DNA from: Chitinophagaceae bacterium
Lineage (GTDB): Bacteria > Bacteroidota > Bacteroidia > Chitinophagales > Chitinophagaceae
Assembly (NCBI GenBank): GCA_016702745.1
Contig: JADJDJ010000002.1
Span: 744,001 to 808,000, forward strand
Direction of reading: 5' to 3'
DNA: 64,000 nt
Numbering within the stretch: the stretch's first letter is position 1; each line of letters opens with the position of its first letter. Below the pieces are notes generated by a model. The model was not told the DNA's origin. It did not search any database and saw only the letters and a list, made by a program, of their open reading frames with translations. Made by a program: the position numbers and the translations under genes. Shown in pieces: positions 27,491-35,912 of this stretch.

Positions 27491-29515
27491 ATGATGAAAT
27501 TTATTTTACTCATACTCTTGTCCGCAAAGGGAATATTACTGCATGCACAGAGAGATACTGTGGATTTCAATACCGGCTGGGAATTCCTGGTTGATAAAAA
27601 AGGAACTGGCATTTCAGATAAATGGTATCACACCGGTTTACAGGGGGGCAGGCCAGTAAAGCTGCCACATACCTGGAATACTGAAGCTGAAAATGAAACG
27701 CATTATGGCTGGGGATGGTATCAGAAGAAATTTTTGCCAAAGCCCGAATGGAAGAATAAAAGCCTTGTACTTCAGTTTGGGGCCATCAATCATAGCTCAG
27801 TTATTTATTTAAATGGGATAAAGATTGAAGAAAATACAGGAGATGGATTCAGTAAATTCTCTGTTGACCTGTCTAAATGGCTCCGGCATGGAAAAGAGAA
27901 TTCCCTGACCATAGCTGTCAACAACGATTATGGAAAAAATAAAATACCCTTAGGCAGTTCATTTGACTGGCCCAACGATGGTGGTATTATTCGAAAAGTA
28001 AATTTGTTTGTGGTTGGAAAACCTGCTGCCACCTATATAAAGGTATTACCGGTATTGAATACCAGTGACAGCTCAGGAACAGTTCGCCTCAAACTGGGTA
28101 TCGGCCAATATCAATCTCCTGCCACCAGATTGGCAGTAAAAATTCAGGAAGAGAATCAGCCCGGTAGCCAGATCATCCTGCAAACTATTGTTACGCCGGT
28201 TTGGCAGAACGGAGAACTGATAACGGATTTTAGTTTTCCAAAGATCAACCCCTGGCATTTTGATTTCCCCAATCTTTACAAGGTTACCGTTTCGATCATG
28301 AATGGAAACCGGGTTACGGATCAGGTATCCACCAGTTTTGGTTTCAGGGAAGTTAAACTGCTGCAGGGAAAGATATACCTGAATGGAGAAAGAGTGAAGT
28401 TAATGGGTGTGGAATGGACTGCCGGAAGTAATCCTGATTATGGATTGGCAGAAACGGATTCTGTTATTTTGAGTCAGTGCCGTTTAATGAAACAGGTCAA
28501 TACCATTTTTACAAGGCAACATTTTCAGCAGGATGATTTGTTTTATCAATTCTGTGACCGTGAAGGCATCCTGGTGCAGCAGGAATTACCCATGTGGGGT
28601 CCGGAAACTCCGGATAATGATACCATCAGAAAGCTGGCACAACAACAGCTCCGGAGAATGATTGATAATTACTATAACCATCCCAGTATTTTTTCCTGGG
28701 GTGTTGGCAATGAACTTCGCGGACGGGATAGTGGGATGAAAAAATTAATCACTGACCTGATTACCACAGCAAAAGCATCAGACCCCTCACGATATGCGGC
28801 ATATGTCAGCAATACACTGACACATCAGTTTTATAATCACCCTGGTTTTATACCGGATGCTGCGGCAGACGGAGATTATATAATGATGAATGAATATGGA
28901 ACCAGCTGGTGGAGTATACCGGCAGGAAAAATTCATGCGTACATGGACAGTGTTCATCAAAGCTACCCGGATAAACCTTTCTTTATTTCTGAATTCGGAT
29001 TGTGTGAGCCTAATTTTAAAGGAGGTGATCAGCGAAGAATAGAAGACCTGATTTATCATATGGCTGTCTATGAAAGCAAGCCTTATGTGGAGGGAGCGAT
29101 TTATTTTGACTTAACAGATTATAGGACACATTATCCCGGAACAAGTGAAACCGGAAAATACAGAAGAAGAATACATGGCGTGTATGATATGTATGGCAAT
29201 CCAAAGCCGTCGATGCAGGTTTTAAGAGAGCTGTCATCACCTGTGGAAGTGCAGCAGGTCAGGAAATGGAAAAGCGGCAAGTTAAACCTGTTGATTTTTG
29301 GAAGCCTTGGTTTGCCTCAGCACCTGGTGAAGGGATACCGGTTATGTGTGTCAGACAGTGCGCATAATTATGCGGAAGGAAGGGCATACCAGCTGCCTGA
29401 TCTGTCACCGGGCCAGCAGCTTGATTTTGAAGTCGATGATTTAAACCGGGGACAAATTTATGTTACAGTAGTCCGGCCTAACGGATATGTGGTATCGCAG
29501 AAATCTTTCTATTAA
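27491..29515 (+). CDS. GH2 family glycoside hydrolase (beta-galactosidase-type)
   Basis: 674 residues with signal peptide MMKFILLILLSAKGILLHAQ. The sugar-binding jelly roll (LPHTWNTEAENETHYGWGWY, SSFDWPNDGGIIR) precedes the immunoglobulin-like domain and the TIM barrel. Catalytic acid/base is E408 in WGVGNELRG and the nucleophile E501 in FFISEFGLCEP. GH2 covers beta-galactosidases, beta-mannosidases and beta-glucuronidases. In a sialic acid locus, removing the galactose exposed after desialylation is the fitting role. There is a 116-base gap with an imperfect GC hairpin (around 27416-27437) after nanS, so a separate transcript start is possible. Confidence 0.87.
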   Translation: MMKFILLILLSAKGILLHAQRDTVDFNTGWEFLVDKKGTGISDKWYHTGLQGGRPVKLPHTWNTEAENETHYGWGWYQKKFLPKPEWKNKSLVLQFGAINHSSVIYLNGIKIEENTGDGFSKFSVDLSKWLRHGKENSLTIAVNNDYGKNKIPLGSSFDWPNDGGIIRKVNLFVVGKPAATYIKVLPVLNTSDSSGTVRLKLGIGQYQSPATRLAVKIQEENQPGSQIILQTIVTPVWQNGELITDFSFPKINPWHFDFPNLYKVTVSIMNGNRVTDQVSTSFGFREVKLLQGKIYLNGERVKLMGVEWTAGSNPDYGLAETDSVILSQCRLMKQVNTIFTRQHFQQDDLFYQFCDREGILVQQELPMWGPETPDNDTIRKLAQQQLRRMIDNYYNHPSIFSWGVGNELRGRDSGMKKLITDLITTAKASDPSRYAAYVSNTLTHQFYNHPGFIPDAAADGDYIMMNEYGTSWWSIPAGKIHAYMDSVHQSYPDKPFFISEFGLCEPNFKGGDQRRIEDLIYHMAVYESKPYVEGAIYFDLTDYRTHYPGTSETGKYRRRIHGVYDMYGNPKPSMQVLRELSSPVEVQQVRKWKSGKLNLLIFGSLGLPQHLVKGYRLCVSDSAHNYAEGRAYQLPDLSPGQQLDFEVDDLNRGQIYVTVVRPNGYVVSQKSFY

Positions 29516-29531
29516 TCAGTAAATTCAGGAT

Positions 29532-32105
29532 ATGAAGCGGCAAAGGATATACATTATTCTATTTACATTGTTTTTTACAAATGTCGTTTCCGGTCAAATC
29601 AATTTGCCGGTATTGCATGATTCATTATTTTCTACTTATTATCATCAGCGATGGACACTTTTTAAATTACTGCCTCCAACAAGCCGGGATATTATTTTCA
29701 TGGGCAATAGTATCACCGACGGAGGTGAATGGTCGGAGATGTTTAACGATTTAAGAATCAAAAACCGCGGAATCAGCGGAGATGTTTCTGCCGGTATTTT
29801 GAAACGTCTGGATGAAGTGGTTATGAGAAGACCCTCGAAAGTATTCCTGATGATTGGCGTGAATGATCTGGCCAGGGGATTGAGTACTGACAGTGTTGTA
29901 AGAAATATACTGCTGACTGCCGCCTACCTAAAATCCAGAAGCCCGCTCACCCGGCTGTTTATTCAAAGTATATTACCTGTTACTGATTTTTTTAAAAAAT
30001 TCAGCGGGCATACCAGCAAAACAGATTCTATACTAATCGCGAATGACCGGCTGGCAAGGGCATCGGAAAAAGCTGGTTTTACTTTTGTAAACCTCTATCC
30101 GTTTTTCTGTGACGCGCAGGGAAAGCTGGATCATGACTTCACGAATGACGGACTGCATTTAACCGGTCAGGGCTTTTTGTTGTGGAAGCATCTTGTTTTC
30201 CCCCATGTATTTGACCTGCAAAATCAACCTGCTCTTCTTCCATTGCCAAAGAAACTGAAATGGAATAAAGGATTTTTCCCATTGTATCTGACCCGGTCAA
30301 TTATCATCAGTGATACGATATTAACCAGGGAGGCTTTATTCCTGAAGGAAAACATATTGGACCAAACACAGGTCATTGTCAGCAAAGCAGGCGCTGGTGC
30401 AAACGAATTTCAGATTGAACTCAGATTGGATCCAGCCATGGGGGGAACTGAATCAGAAGCATACCGGCTGCAGGTGACCCCAACCGGCATCCGTCTGTTC
30501 GCAGCCACTGCACATGGTATATTCAATGGTATACAAACATTGCGTCAGCTGATGAGAGACAGAACTATGGTTGACTGTTGTGAAATTTCAGATCACCCTT
30601 CTTTTCCCTGGCGGGGATTTATGACAGATGTGGGCAGGAATTATATGTCATTGCCTTTGCTGAAAGAGCAAATTGACATCATGTCAAAATACAAACTCAA
30701 CGTATTTCATTTTCATGTTACAGAAGATATTGCCTGGCGCATAGCAGTCAGACAGTATCCGCAACTGACGGAAGCGGAACACATGTTAAGAGATAAAGGA
30801 CAGTATTATTCCCCTGAGGAAGTGAAAGAACTGATTGCTTATTGTCGTGAAAGACATATCAGGTTTGTTCCGGAAATTGATATGCCTGGTCATAGTGCCG
30901 CATTCAAAAGAGCCATGGGTACTGAAATGCAAACGGACAGCGGCCTGAAAATTTGTAAAAACATTTTGAAAGAACTGTGCAGCAATTTTGAGTTAAAGGA
31001 GATTCATATTGGAGGAGATGAGGTCCGGATCACAAATAAAAATTTCATGCCGGAAATTGTCAGGTTCCTTCGGTCACTGGGAAAAACAGTGGTGGCATGG
31101 GATCCCGGGGGAAATGTGCCGGAAGGGACCTATTTACAAATGTGGAATGGCAAAACTGTCCCCCGGAAAAAATATCCGTCCATTGATTCAAGGCATTTGT
31201 ACCTGAATCACTTTGATCCTTTGGAAGGTGTAATAGCTACTTTTAATCATATAATTTGCGATGTTGATTCTGCATCGGAAGACAGATTGGGGGCTACACT
31301 TTGTAATTGGCCCGACAGAAGGGTGGCTGATGAAAATGACATGATCAAAATGAATGCCGTTTATCCGGTCATGCTCAGTTTTGCTGAACGCTGCTGGCAG
31401 GGGGGAGGAGTTAAGAATTTTTCTTCTGTTATCACCCAGCCAGCGGGCAACGACCCTCTCTCATTCCGGGAGTTTGAATTGCGTTTGACCGATCAACAAA
31501 AACTTTATTTTCAACACAAGCCATTTCCTTATGTGACACAATCAGGTATTGAATGGAAACTGATTGGCCCTTTTGCCAATGAGGGTAATACTACAACCCG
31601 GTTTGCCCCGGAACTGGCATCGTTTCCGGATACTGCACAGTTACATTCTTACCGGTCAGTCTTTGGGGGGACCATCTGGCTTCGGCATTTCTGGGACCCT
31701 GTAATCAGTTCACATCTGTTGAAGCCGGATGACAGCACCACCTGGTATGCAACCCGGCGAATCTGGATGGAGGAGGCTGGTGAAAAAGAATGCTGGATCG
31801 GGTTTAATAATATTTCCCGATCCCCGAATACTGATTCTCCCCCTGTGGGTGCATGGGATTTGCGGAGTAGCAATGTATGGGTGAATGGCCAGGAAATTCC
31901 TCCACCCAAATGGAAACGAGGCGGGCAAAAAGGAAATTCCGAAATTCCTTTGACCGATGAAGGATATGAATACAGGGTGCCCTCAAAAGTCTGGTTTAAA
32001 AAAGGATGGAATACGGTGCTTTTGAAAGCACCGGTTGGCAGTTTCAAAGGGGAGTGGCAAAATCCTGTAAAATGGATGTTCACTTTTGTATGTTTCGATG
32101 AATAA
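29532..32105 (+). CDS. SGNH/GDSL esterase - GH20 beta-hexosaminidase fusion
   Basis: 857 residues, secreted (signal MKRQRIYIILFTLFFTNVVS). Residues about 50-225 are an SGNH hydrolase: FMGNSITDGGEW (catalytic Ser), RGISGDVSAG, MIGVNDLARG and DGLHLTGQGF (Asp-x-x-His). Residues about 235-340 are a GH20b-like accessory domain (YRLQVTPTGIRLFAATAHGI). The GH20 catalytic barrel starts at HPSFPWRGFMTDVGRNYM and holds the Asp-Glu pair D496/E497 in HIGGDE. The last 170 residues are a beta-rich galactose-binding-like domain. GH20 enzymes release terminal beta-GlcNAc/GalNAc using the substrate acetamido group. Deacetylation plus hexosamine removal in one chain suits mucin-like glycans and completes the sialoglycan pathway. 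Confidence 0.9.
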   Translation: MKRQRIYIILFTLFFTNVVSGQINLPVLHDSLFSTYYHQRWTLFKLLPPTSRDIIFMGNSITDGGEWSEMFNDLRIKNRGISGDVSAGILKRLDEVVMRRPSKVFLMIGVNDLARGLSTDSVVRNILLTAAYLKSRSPLTRLFIQSILPVTDFFKKFSGHTSKTDSILIANDRLARASEKAGFTFVNLYPFFCDAQGKLDHDFTNDGLHLTGQGFLLWKHLVFPHVFDLQNQPALLPLPKKLKWNKGFFPLYLTRSIIISDTILTREALFLKENILDQTQVIVSKAGAGANEFQIELRLDPAMGGTESEAYRLQVTPTGIRLFAATAHGIFNGIQTLRQLMRDRTMVDCCEISDHPSFPWRGFMTDVGRNYMSLPLLKEQIDIMSKYKLNVFHFHVTEDIAWRIAVRQYPQLTEAEHMLRDKGQYYSPEEVKELIAYCRERHIRFVPEIDMPGHSAAFKRAMGTEMQTDSGLKICKNILKELCSNFELKEIHIGGDEVRITNKNFMPEIVRFLRSLGKTVVAWDPGGNVPEGTYLQMWNGKTVPRKKYPSIDSRHLYLNHFDPLEGVIATFNHIICDVDSASEDRLGATLCNWPDRRVADENDMIKMNAVYPVMLSFAERCWQGGGVKNFSSVITQPAGNDPLSFREFELRLTDQQKLYFQHKPFPYVTQSGIEWKLIGPFANEGNTTTRFAPELASFPDTAQLHSYRSVFGGTIWLRHFWDPVISSHLLKPDDSTTWYATRRIWMEEAGEKECWIGFNNISRSPNTDSPPVGAWDLRSSNVWVNGQEIPPPKWKRGGQKGNSEIPLTDEGYEYRVPSKVWFKKGWNTVLLKAPVGSFKGEWQNPVKWMFTFVCFDE

Positions 32106-32434
32106 GCAGCTGCCACTCCCATTTAAGTAACACAGTAAAAGGTGTACAAGTGATTGAGCTGGCAAATAATGACTTTAATGAACAGGATAAAATTGACTGT
32201 TTAAGAAAATCGATCTTTCCATTTCTCAGAGAGTTTATTGGGTTTAAGATATTGACAGATCCGGTCTCCGAAAGCCTTCGTTGCCGAACAATTTCCTGAA
32301 CACCCCGCCCGCCTTTGGGAAAATAATCCATCAAATCAGTAAAACCTTCCATTTAGCCGCTGCCTTTGCGGGGTTATTTTTAATATGCCGGGAAAGGAAA
32401 GTTCCCCCGCCCGGTATAACGATTAATCATTGCC
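32106..32434. other. intergenic region, possible gene remnant
   Basis: About 330 bases. Plus-strand codons at about 32142-32298 stay open (GVQVIELANNDFNEQDKID, SIFPFLREFIGFKILTD) and read like protein without a start codon or recognised family, so a remnant is possible. A weak hairpin (CCGC/GCGG near 32357-32370, then TTATTTTT) may terminate the sialic acid operon. Confidence 0.3.
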
Positions 32435-32875
32435 ATGTTCACCCGGAAGTATTACGAGGATTTTACACTGAACGAGACGCGTCAAACCAGCGCCAGGACC
32501 ATCTCCGCCGAGGATATAGATTTCCATGCCAAAGAGTCCGGCGACTTTTTCCCCCATCATATGGATGAAGCCTGGTGCAATACCCAGCCCTTCAAACACC
32601 GGATCGCCCATGGCACCCTCATTTTTACCGTTGCGGTCGGACTGACCGCCGACCTGATCAATGAGGTATCCATGACCTATGGCTATGACCGGCTCCGCTT
32701 TATCAAACCGGTTTTTATTAATGATAGTATACAGGTTACTGTGACCATCAAGGATAAAAAAGATCATAAAAAACCAGGGTATGGAGTAGTAACCGAACTG
32801 GTGGAGTGTTTTATCCAGCAGGGAGAACTGGTGATGGTCTGCGAACATTTATTATTGGTGAATAAAAAAGACTAA
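32435..32875 (+). CDS. MaoC-like acyl dehydratase (hot-dog fold)
   Basis: 146 residues. ISAEDIDFHAKESGDFFPHH followed by MDEAWCNTQPFKHRIAHGTL is the MaoC signature: the hydratase Asp/His motif, then the RIAHG loop. MaoC domains hydrate or dehydrate CoA thioesters, sometimes in bile acid, dicarboxylate or polyhydroxyalkanoate pathways. No signal peptide, cytoplasmic. It is followed at five bases by the tail of a class III CoA-transferase, a partner often found with MaoC proteins in CoA-ester breakdown. The specific CoA ester cannot be inferred. Confidence 0.85.
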   Translation: MFTRKYYEDFTLNETRQTSARTISAEDIDFHAKESGDFFPHHMDEAWCNTQPFKHRIAHGTLIFTVAVGLTADLINEVSMTYGYDRLRFIKPVFINDSIQVTVTIKDKKDHKKPGYGVVTELVECFIQQGELVMVCEHLLLVNKKD

Positions 32876-32880
32876 TCAAC

Positions 32881-33078
32881 ATGGCAGCAGTTCAAAACCT
32901 GGACATGGTGATGCAGGTAAAAACAGGTAAAGGCTTCAGTCTGGATATTACCAGCTGTCCAATCCGGGTAAATGGTCAGATCCTTCGTTCTCCTCTGGGA
33001 GCCCCGCTGCTTGGAGAACATAATGCAGTGATCAGCAAAAAGTATAATTTGCAGGAGCCCGTAACAACGCCACAGTAA
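32881..33078 (+). pseudogene. CaiB/BaiF class III CoA-transferase, C-terminal fragment
   Basis: 65 codons reading LDMVMQVKTGKGF, VNGQILRSPLGAPLLGEHN and AVISKKYNL, which is the end of class III CoA-transferases (normally about 380-400 residues). The catalytic Asp and the CoA-binding Rossmann part are absent. The frame opens with ATG immediately before codons that in full-length members are internal, so the first 330 or so residues have been deleted between the MaoC stop and here. Such a piece cannot be an active transferase; it may be unexpressed or an assembly artefact. Confidence 0.7.
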
Positions 33079-33079
33079 A

Positions 33080-33937
33080 ATGTCACGCATCATTGATACC
33101 CATATCCATGTCTGGGACTTCACCCGGGCAGAATATCCCTGGTTGAAAGGTGATACATCTGTTTTGAATCGTACTTATTCTATTGATGAAATAAAAGAAG
33201 AAAGAGTCCAGACCGGTATTACCGATGGGGTAATGGTACAAGCCAGCTGCAATATGGAGGATACCCGGTTGATGCTGGAAGTAGCGGCACAGAACGAGTG
33301 GATACACGGTGTCGTTTGCTGGTTGCCTTTGCTGGATACGAAAGAAACGGCCAGATTACTGGAAGAAGAGCTCTTACCCAATCCTTATTTCGTGGGGATG
33401 CGGCACCTGATTCATGATGAACCAGATACCCAATGGTTATTACAGTCTGATGTAATTGAAAGTCTCAAACTACTGGCAAATTACAATAAACCCTATGATG
33501 TAGTGGGAGTGAAACCGGAACATATTGAAACGGTTTTGAAAGTGGCCGATAAAGTACCCGGATTGAAATTTGTTTTTGATCACCTGAATGGACCACCGAT
33601 TCCAACCAAAGAACAATATGGCCGCTGGGGCAGTCTGATGAAAGAAGCAGCATCACATCCGCAATTCCAAGCAAAGATTTCCGGATTGGGAACAGCATCC
33701 GGTAACTTTGAAGGAAGGACTACGGAAGATATGAAACCCTATGTGGCTTTTGCCCTGGAGCATTTTGGAACGGATCGTTGTTTTTGCGGGGGCGACTGGC
33801 CCGTAAGTCTGCTGGCCAACGCTTATCAGCAGACCTGGGTGAGTACAAAGTCCATCCTGAAATCACTGCTGGGAAAAGAAGAACTGGAAGCTGTTTATTT
33901 TTCCAATGCGAACCGGTTTTATCAGTTAGGATTATAA
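33080..33937 (+). CDS. amidohydrolase, L-fuconolactone/rhamnonolactone hydrolase type (COG3618)
   Basis: 285 residues. MSRIIDTHIHVWD (HxH metal motif at about 8-10), AEYPWL, VMVQASCNMEDTRLMLEVA, GMRHLIHDEPDTQWL, FVFDHLNGPPIP and CFCGGDWPVSLLANAY are successive blocks of the COG3618 TIM barrel. Members open sugar lactones, for example L-fuconolactone to L-fuconate in the non-phosphorylating fucose pathway. The start codon lies two bases after the CoA-transferase fragment. A FucP-like carrier follows at 34209, which supports a deoxysugar substrate. Exact lactone is inferred only. Confidence 0.83.
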   Translation: MSRIIDTHIHVWDFTRAEYPWLKGDTSVLNRTYSIDEIKEERVQTGITDGVMVQASCNMEDTRLMLEVAAQNEWIHGVVCWLPLLDTKETARLLEEELLPNPYFVGMRHLIHDEPDTQWLLQSDVIESLKLLANYNKPYDVVGVKPEHIETVLKVADKVPGLKFVFDHLNGPPIPTKEQYGRWGSLMKEAASHPQFQAKISGLGTASGNFEGRTTEDMKPYVAFALEHFGTDRCFCGGDWPVSLLANAYQQTWVSTKSILKSLLGKEELEAVYFSNANRFYQLGL

Positions 33938-33957
33938 GTATTACATTTTTCGGATAA

Positions 33958-34194
33958 ATACCTAAGCGATTTCTTGAACAGCCATTTTCCCAAAATAGTT
34001 ATCCTGAATCCGGGATCGCTGCTTTTATGGCTGATGGAAGTTTATGCAGTTTGCCTTCAACTATGAGCGATGAAATGCTGCATTCGGCATCCGGAATGAA
34101 ACCGGTCGCATCGGGCAATGCTGTATACAAGCTCAGCAATGGAAATACAACGATCCTTTATTGTTCCAATACCAAAACAATTGCTATTCAATAA
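33958..34194 (+). pseudogene. C-terminal remnant of an unidentified protein
   Basis: 79 open codons without a start end at the TAA at 34192. They read ESGIAAFMADGSLCSLPSTM, SDEMLHSASGMKPV, NAVYKLSNGNTTILYCSN and TKTIAIQ, which has the beta-strand rhythm of a secreted enzyme tail. An upstream stop is present, and no ATG gives the whole segment. It lies between the lactonase and the FucP-like gene and fits the pattern of deleted genes in this stretch. I cannot name the family. Confidence 0.4.
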
Positions 34195-34208
34195 AACCCT
34201 CCCACCTC

Positions 34209-35504
34209 ATGCAGCCAACCGCTCCAATGCCCGCTACAAATACAGCAACAACCGGTAATGGAAACAAATACCTGGTTCCATTTATCCTCGTCGCCTTTCT
34301 TTTCTTTTTATGGGGGATGGTTCATAACCTGGATGGTATCCTGATCCCGCACCTGAAAAAAGCTTTTCAGTTGTCCAATACAGAAAGCATGCTGATCGAC
34401 AGTGCAATTTTTACCGCCTATTTTCTGATGGCTATCCCGGCGGGAATGATCCTGAAAAGATGGGGGTATAAGAAAGGAATCATCACCGGCCTGATCATTG
34501 CAGGCATCGGCGCTTTTCTGTTTGTTCCGGCTGCTAATACCACCACCTATTTTATATTCCTGATTGCCCTCTTTATTGTCGGCTGTGGCATTACGATCCT
34601 GGAAACAGCCGCCAATCCTTATGCAGCCATCCTGGGTAATCCGAAAACAGCCAGTATGCGACTAAACCTGGGTGCAGCAGTGAATGGACTGGCAGTATTC
34701 ATTGCCCCCTTACTCGGCACCCGCTTTATTTTTTCCGGGATTCAACATAGCGATGCAGAACTGGCAGCGATGACGGAGGTTCAAAGAGCTTCTTATTTAT
34801 CTATGGAAGTCTCACGGGTGAACACCACCTATATCTGCATTGCACTGGGCTTTATCGCAGTGGCCGTAATGTTCTTACTTTTCCGTTTGCCGGAGGCGAA
34901 AGATACCAGCAAGACAGTGAAGCTATCCGAGTTCGGGCAGGTATTGAAACACCGGCATCTTCGCTGGGCGGTGATCGCACAATTTTTTTATGTGGGTGCA
35001 CAGGTATGTGTGACAAGTGTATTCGTACGTATGGCGATGAAATACGGAGGAGTAAATGAAGTGGAAGCCGGAAATAAATTGGGATATTTGTATGGCAGCC
35101 TTTTCCTGATCGGAAGATTCCTGGGTACCATACTCACCCGTTATTTCTCTTCCAGCAGGTTGTTGATGCTGTTTAGTATTGGTGCAGCCCTTTTCAGTGT
35201 TATTGCGATCACCGGTCATGGACAAATCGTGATTTATTCCATGAGTATTGTGGGATTTTTTATGTCGATCATGTTCCCAACCATTTTTGCGCTTGGATTG
35301 GTGGATCTTAAGGAAGAAACCAAGGCCGGAAGTTCATTGCTGGTGATGGCCATTGTGGGTGGAGCGATCCTGCCTCCGTTAATGGGTCAGATTGTAGACT
35401 GGCAAAAAGATAATATTAAGCTGGGATTCGCAGTCCCACTGATTTGTTTCCTGGTCATTTTATACTTTTCGATCCGGGGATATAAGCCGGTTAAAGAAAA
35501 GTAA
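34209..35504 (+). CDS. FucP-like sugar MFS transporter (L-fucose:H+ symporter family)
   Basis: 431 residues from the ATG at 34209; earlier in-frame codons belong to the remnant upstream. Twelve membrane segments are predicted. FLWGMVHNLDGILIPHLKKA, then AYFLMAIPAGMILKRWGYKK and ETAANPYAAILGNPKTASMR are the FucP/GluP family blocks (the N in ANPY is characteristic). Members carry L-fucose, glucose/galactose or related sugars with protons. With the lactonase next door a deoxysugar such as L-fucose or L-rhamnose is likely. The assembly is intact across this gene. Confidence 0.88.
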   Translation: MQPTAPMPATNTATTGNGNKYLVPFILVAFLFFLWGMVHNLDGILIPHLKKAFQLSNTESMLIDSAIFTAYFLMAIPAGMILKRWGYKKGIITGLIIAGIGAFLFVPAANTTTYFIFLIALFIVGCGITILETAANPYAAILGNPKTASMRLNLGAAVNGLAVFIAPLLGTRFIFSGIQHSDAELAAMTEVQRASYLSMEVSRVNTTYICIALGFIAVAVMFLLFRLPEAKDTSKTVKLSEFGQVLKHRHLRWAVIAQFFYVGAQVCVTSVFVRMAMKYGGVNEVEAGNKLGYLYGSLFLIGRFLGTILTRYFSSSRLLMLFSIGAALFSVIAITGHGQIVIYSMSIVGFFMSIMFPTIFALGLVDLKEETKAGSSLLVMAIVGGAILPPLMGQIVDWQKDNIKLGFAVPLICFLVILYFSIRGYKPVKEK

Positions 35505-35528
35505 CAACAACGACTGATAGAACCAGAA

Positions 35529-35912
35529 GTGGGTGAGCAAAAACCGATACAGTCTATATTAGAACCAGTAAATTCTTTTTGGTAGTCTACGGATTGGTTG
35601 CCATGGGAATCGGGTCTTTTTAGTGCCAGGGCCAACCGCCAGGGCTTCAATATCGGCATCATCACCTGTATCATCTTTACGACATGGGCCTTTCTTAGCA
35701 GTAAGCCTATTCACGTAAAAAATCCCCAACTCCTGCAGGATTTGGGTAATTTTAATTTCACACAACATAAACTGATGCTGGCTGTGTACAGTCACCAGAC
35801 CGTGATCGGAGTGGGTTATATCGCCAGTCTGTTTTTCCCTAAACCAGCTCTGGTACCCAATTTATTATACAGTAACCGGAAACAAAACAGAGACAATGAA
35901 AAAGCGGTATAA
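35529..35912 (+). pseudogene. sodium:solute symporter with most of the protein deleted
   Basis: Plus-strand codons from 35529 read VGEQKPIQSILEPVNSF; adding one T to the run 35576-35580 continues LVVYGLVAMGIG, which is the first membrane helix of sodium:solute symporters. The next codons in a different frame are ARANRQGFNIGIITCIIFTT and KLMLAVYSHQTVIGVGYIAS, the last helices of the same family (stop at 35910). About 400 residues are missing between positions 35618 and 35630. The fragment end overlaps the next gene start by 17 bases, as in a normal operon, which argues that the surroundings are intact. Confidence 0.65.
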
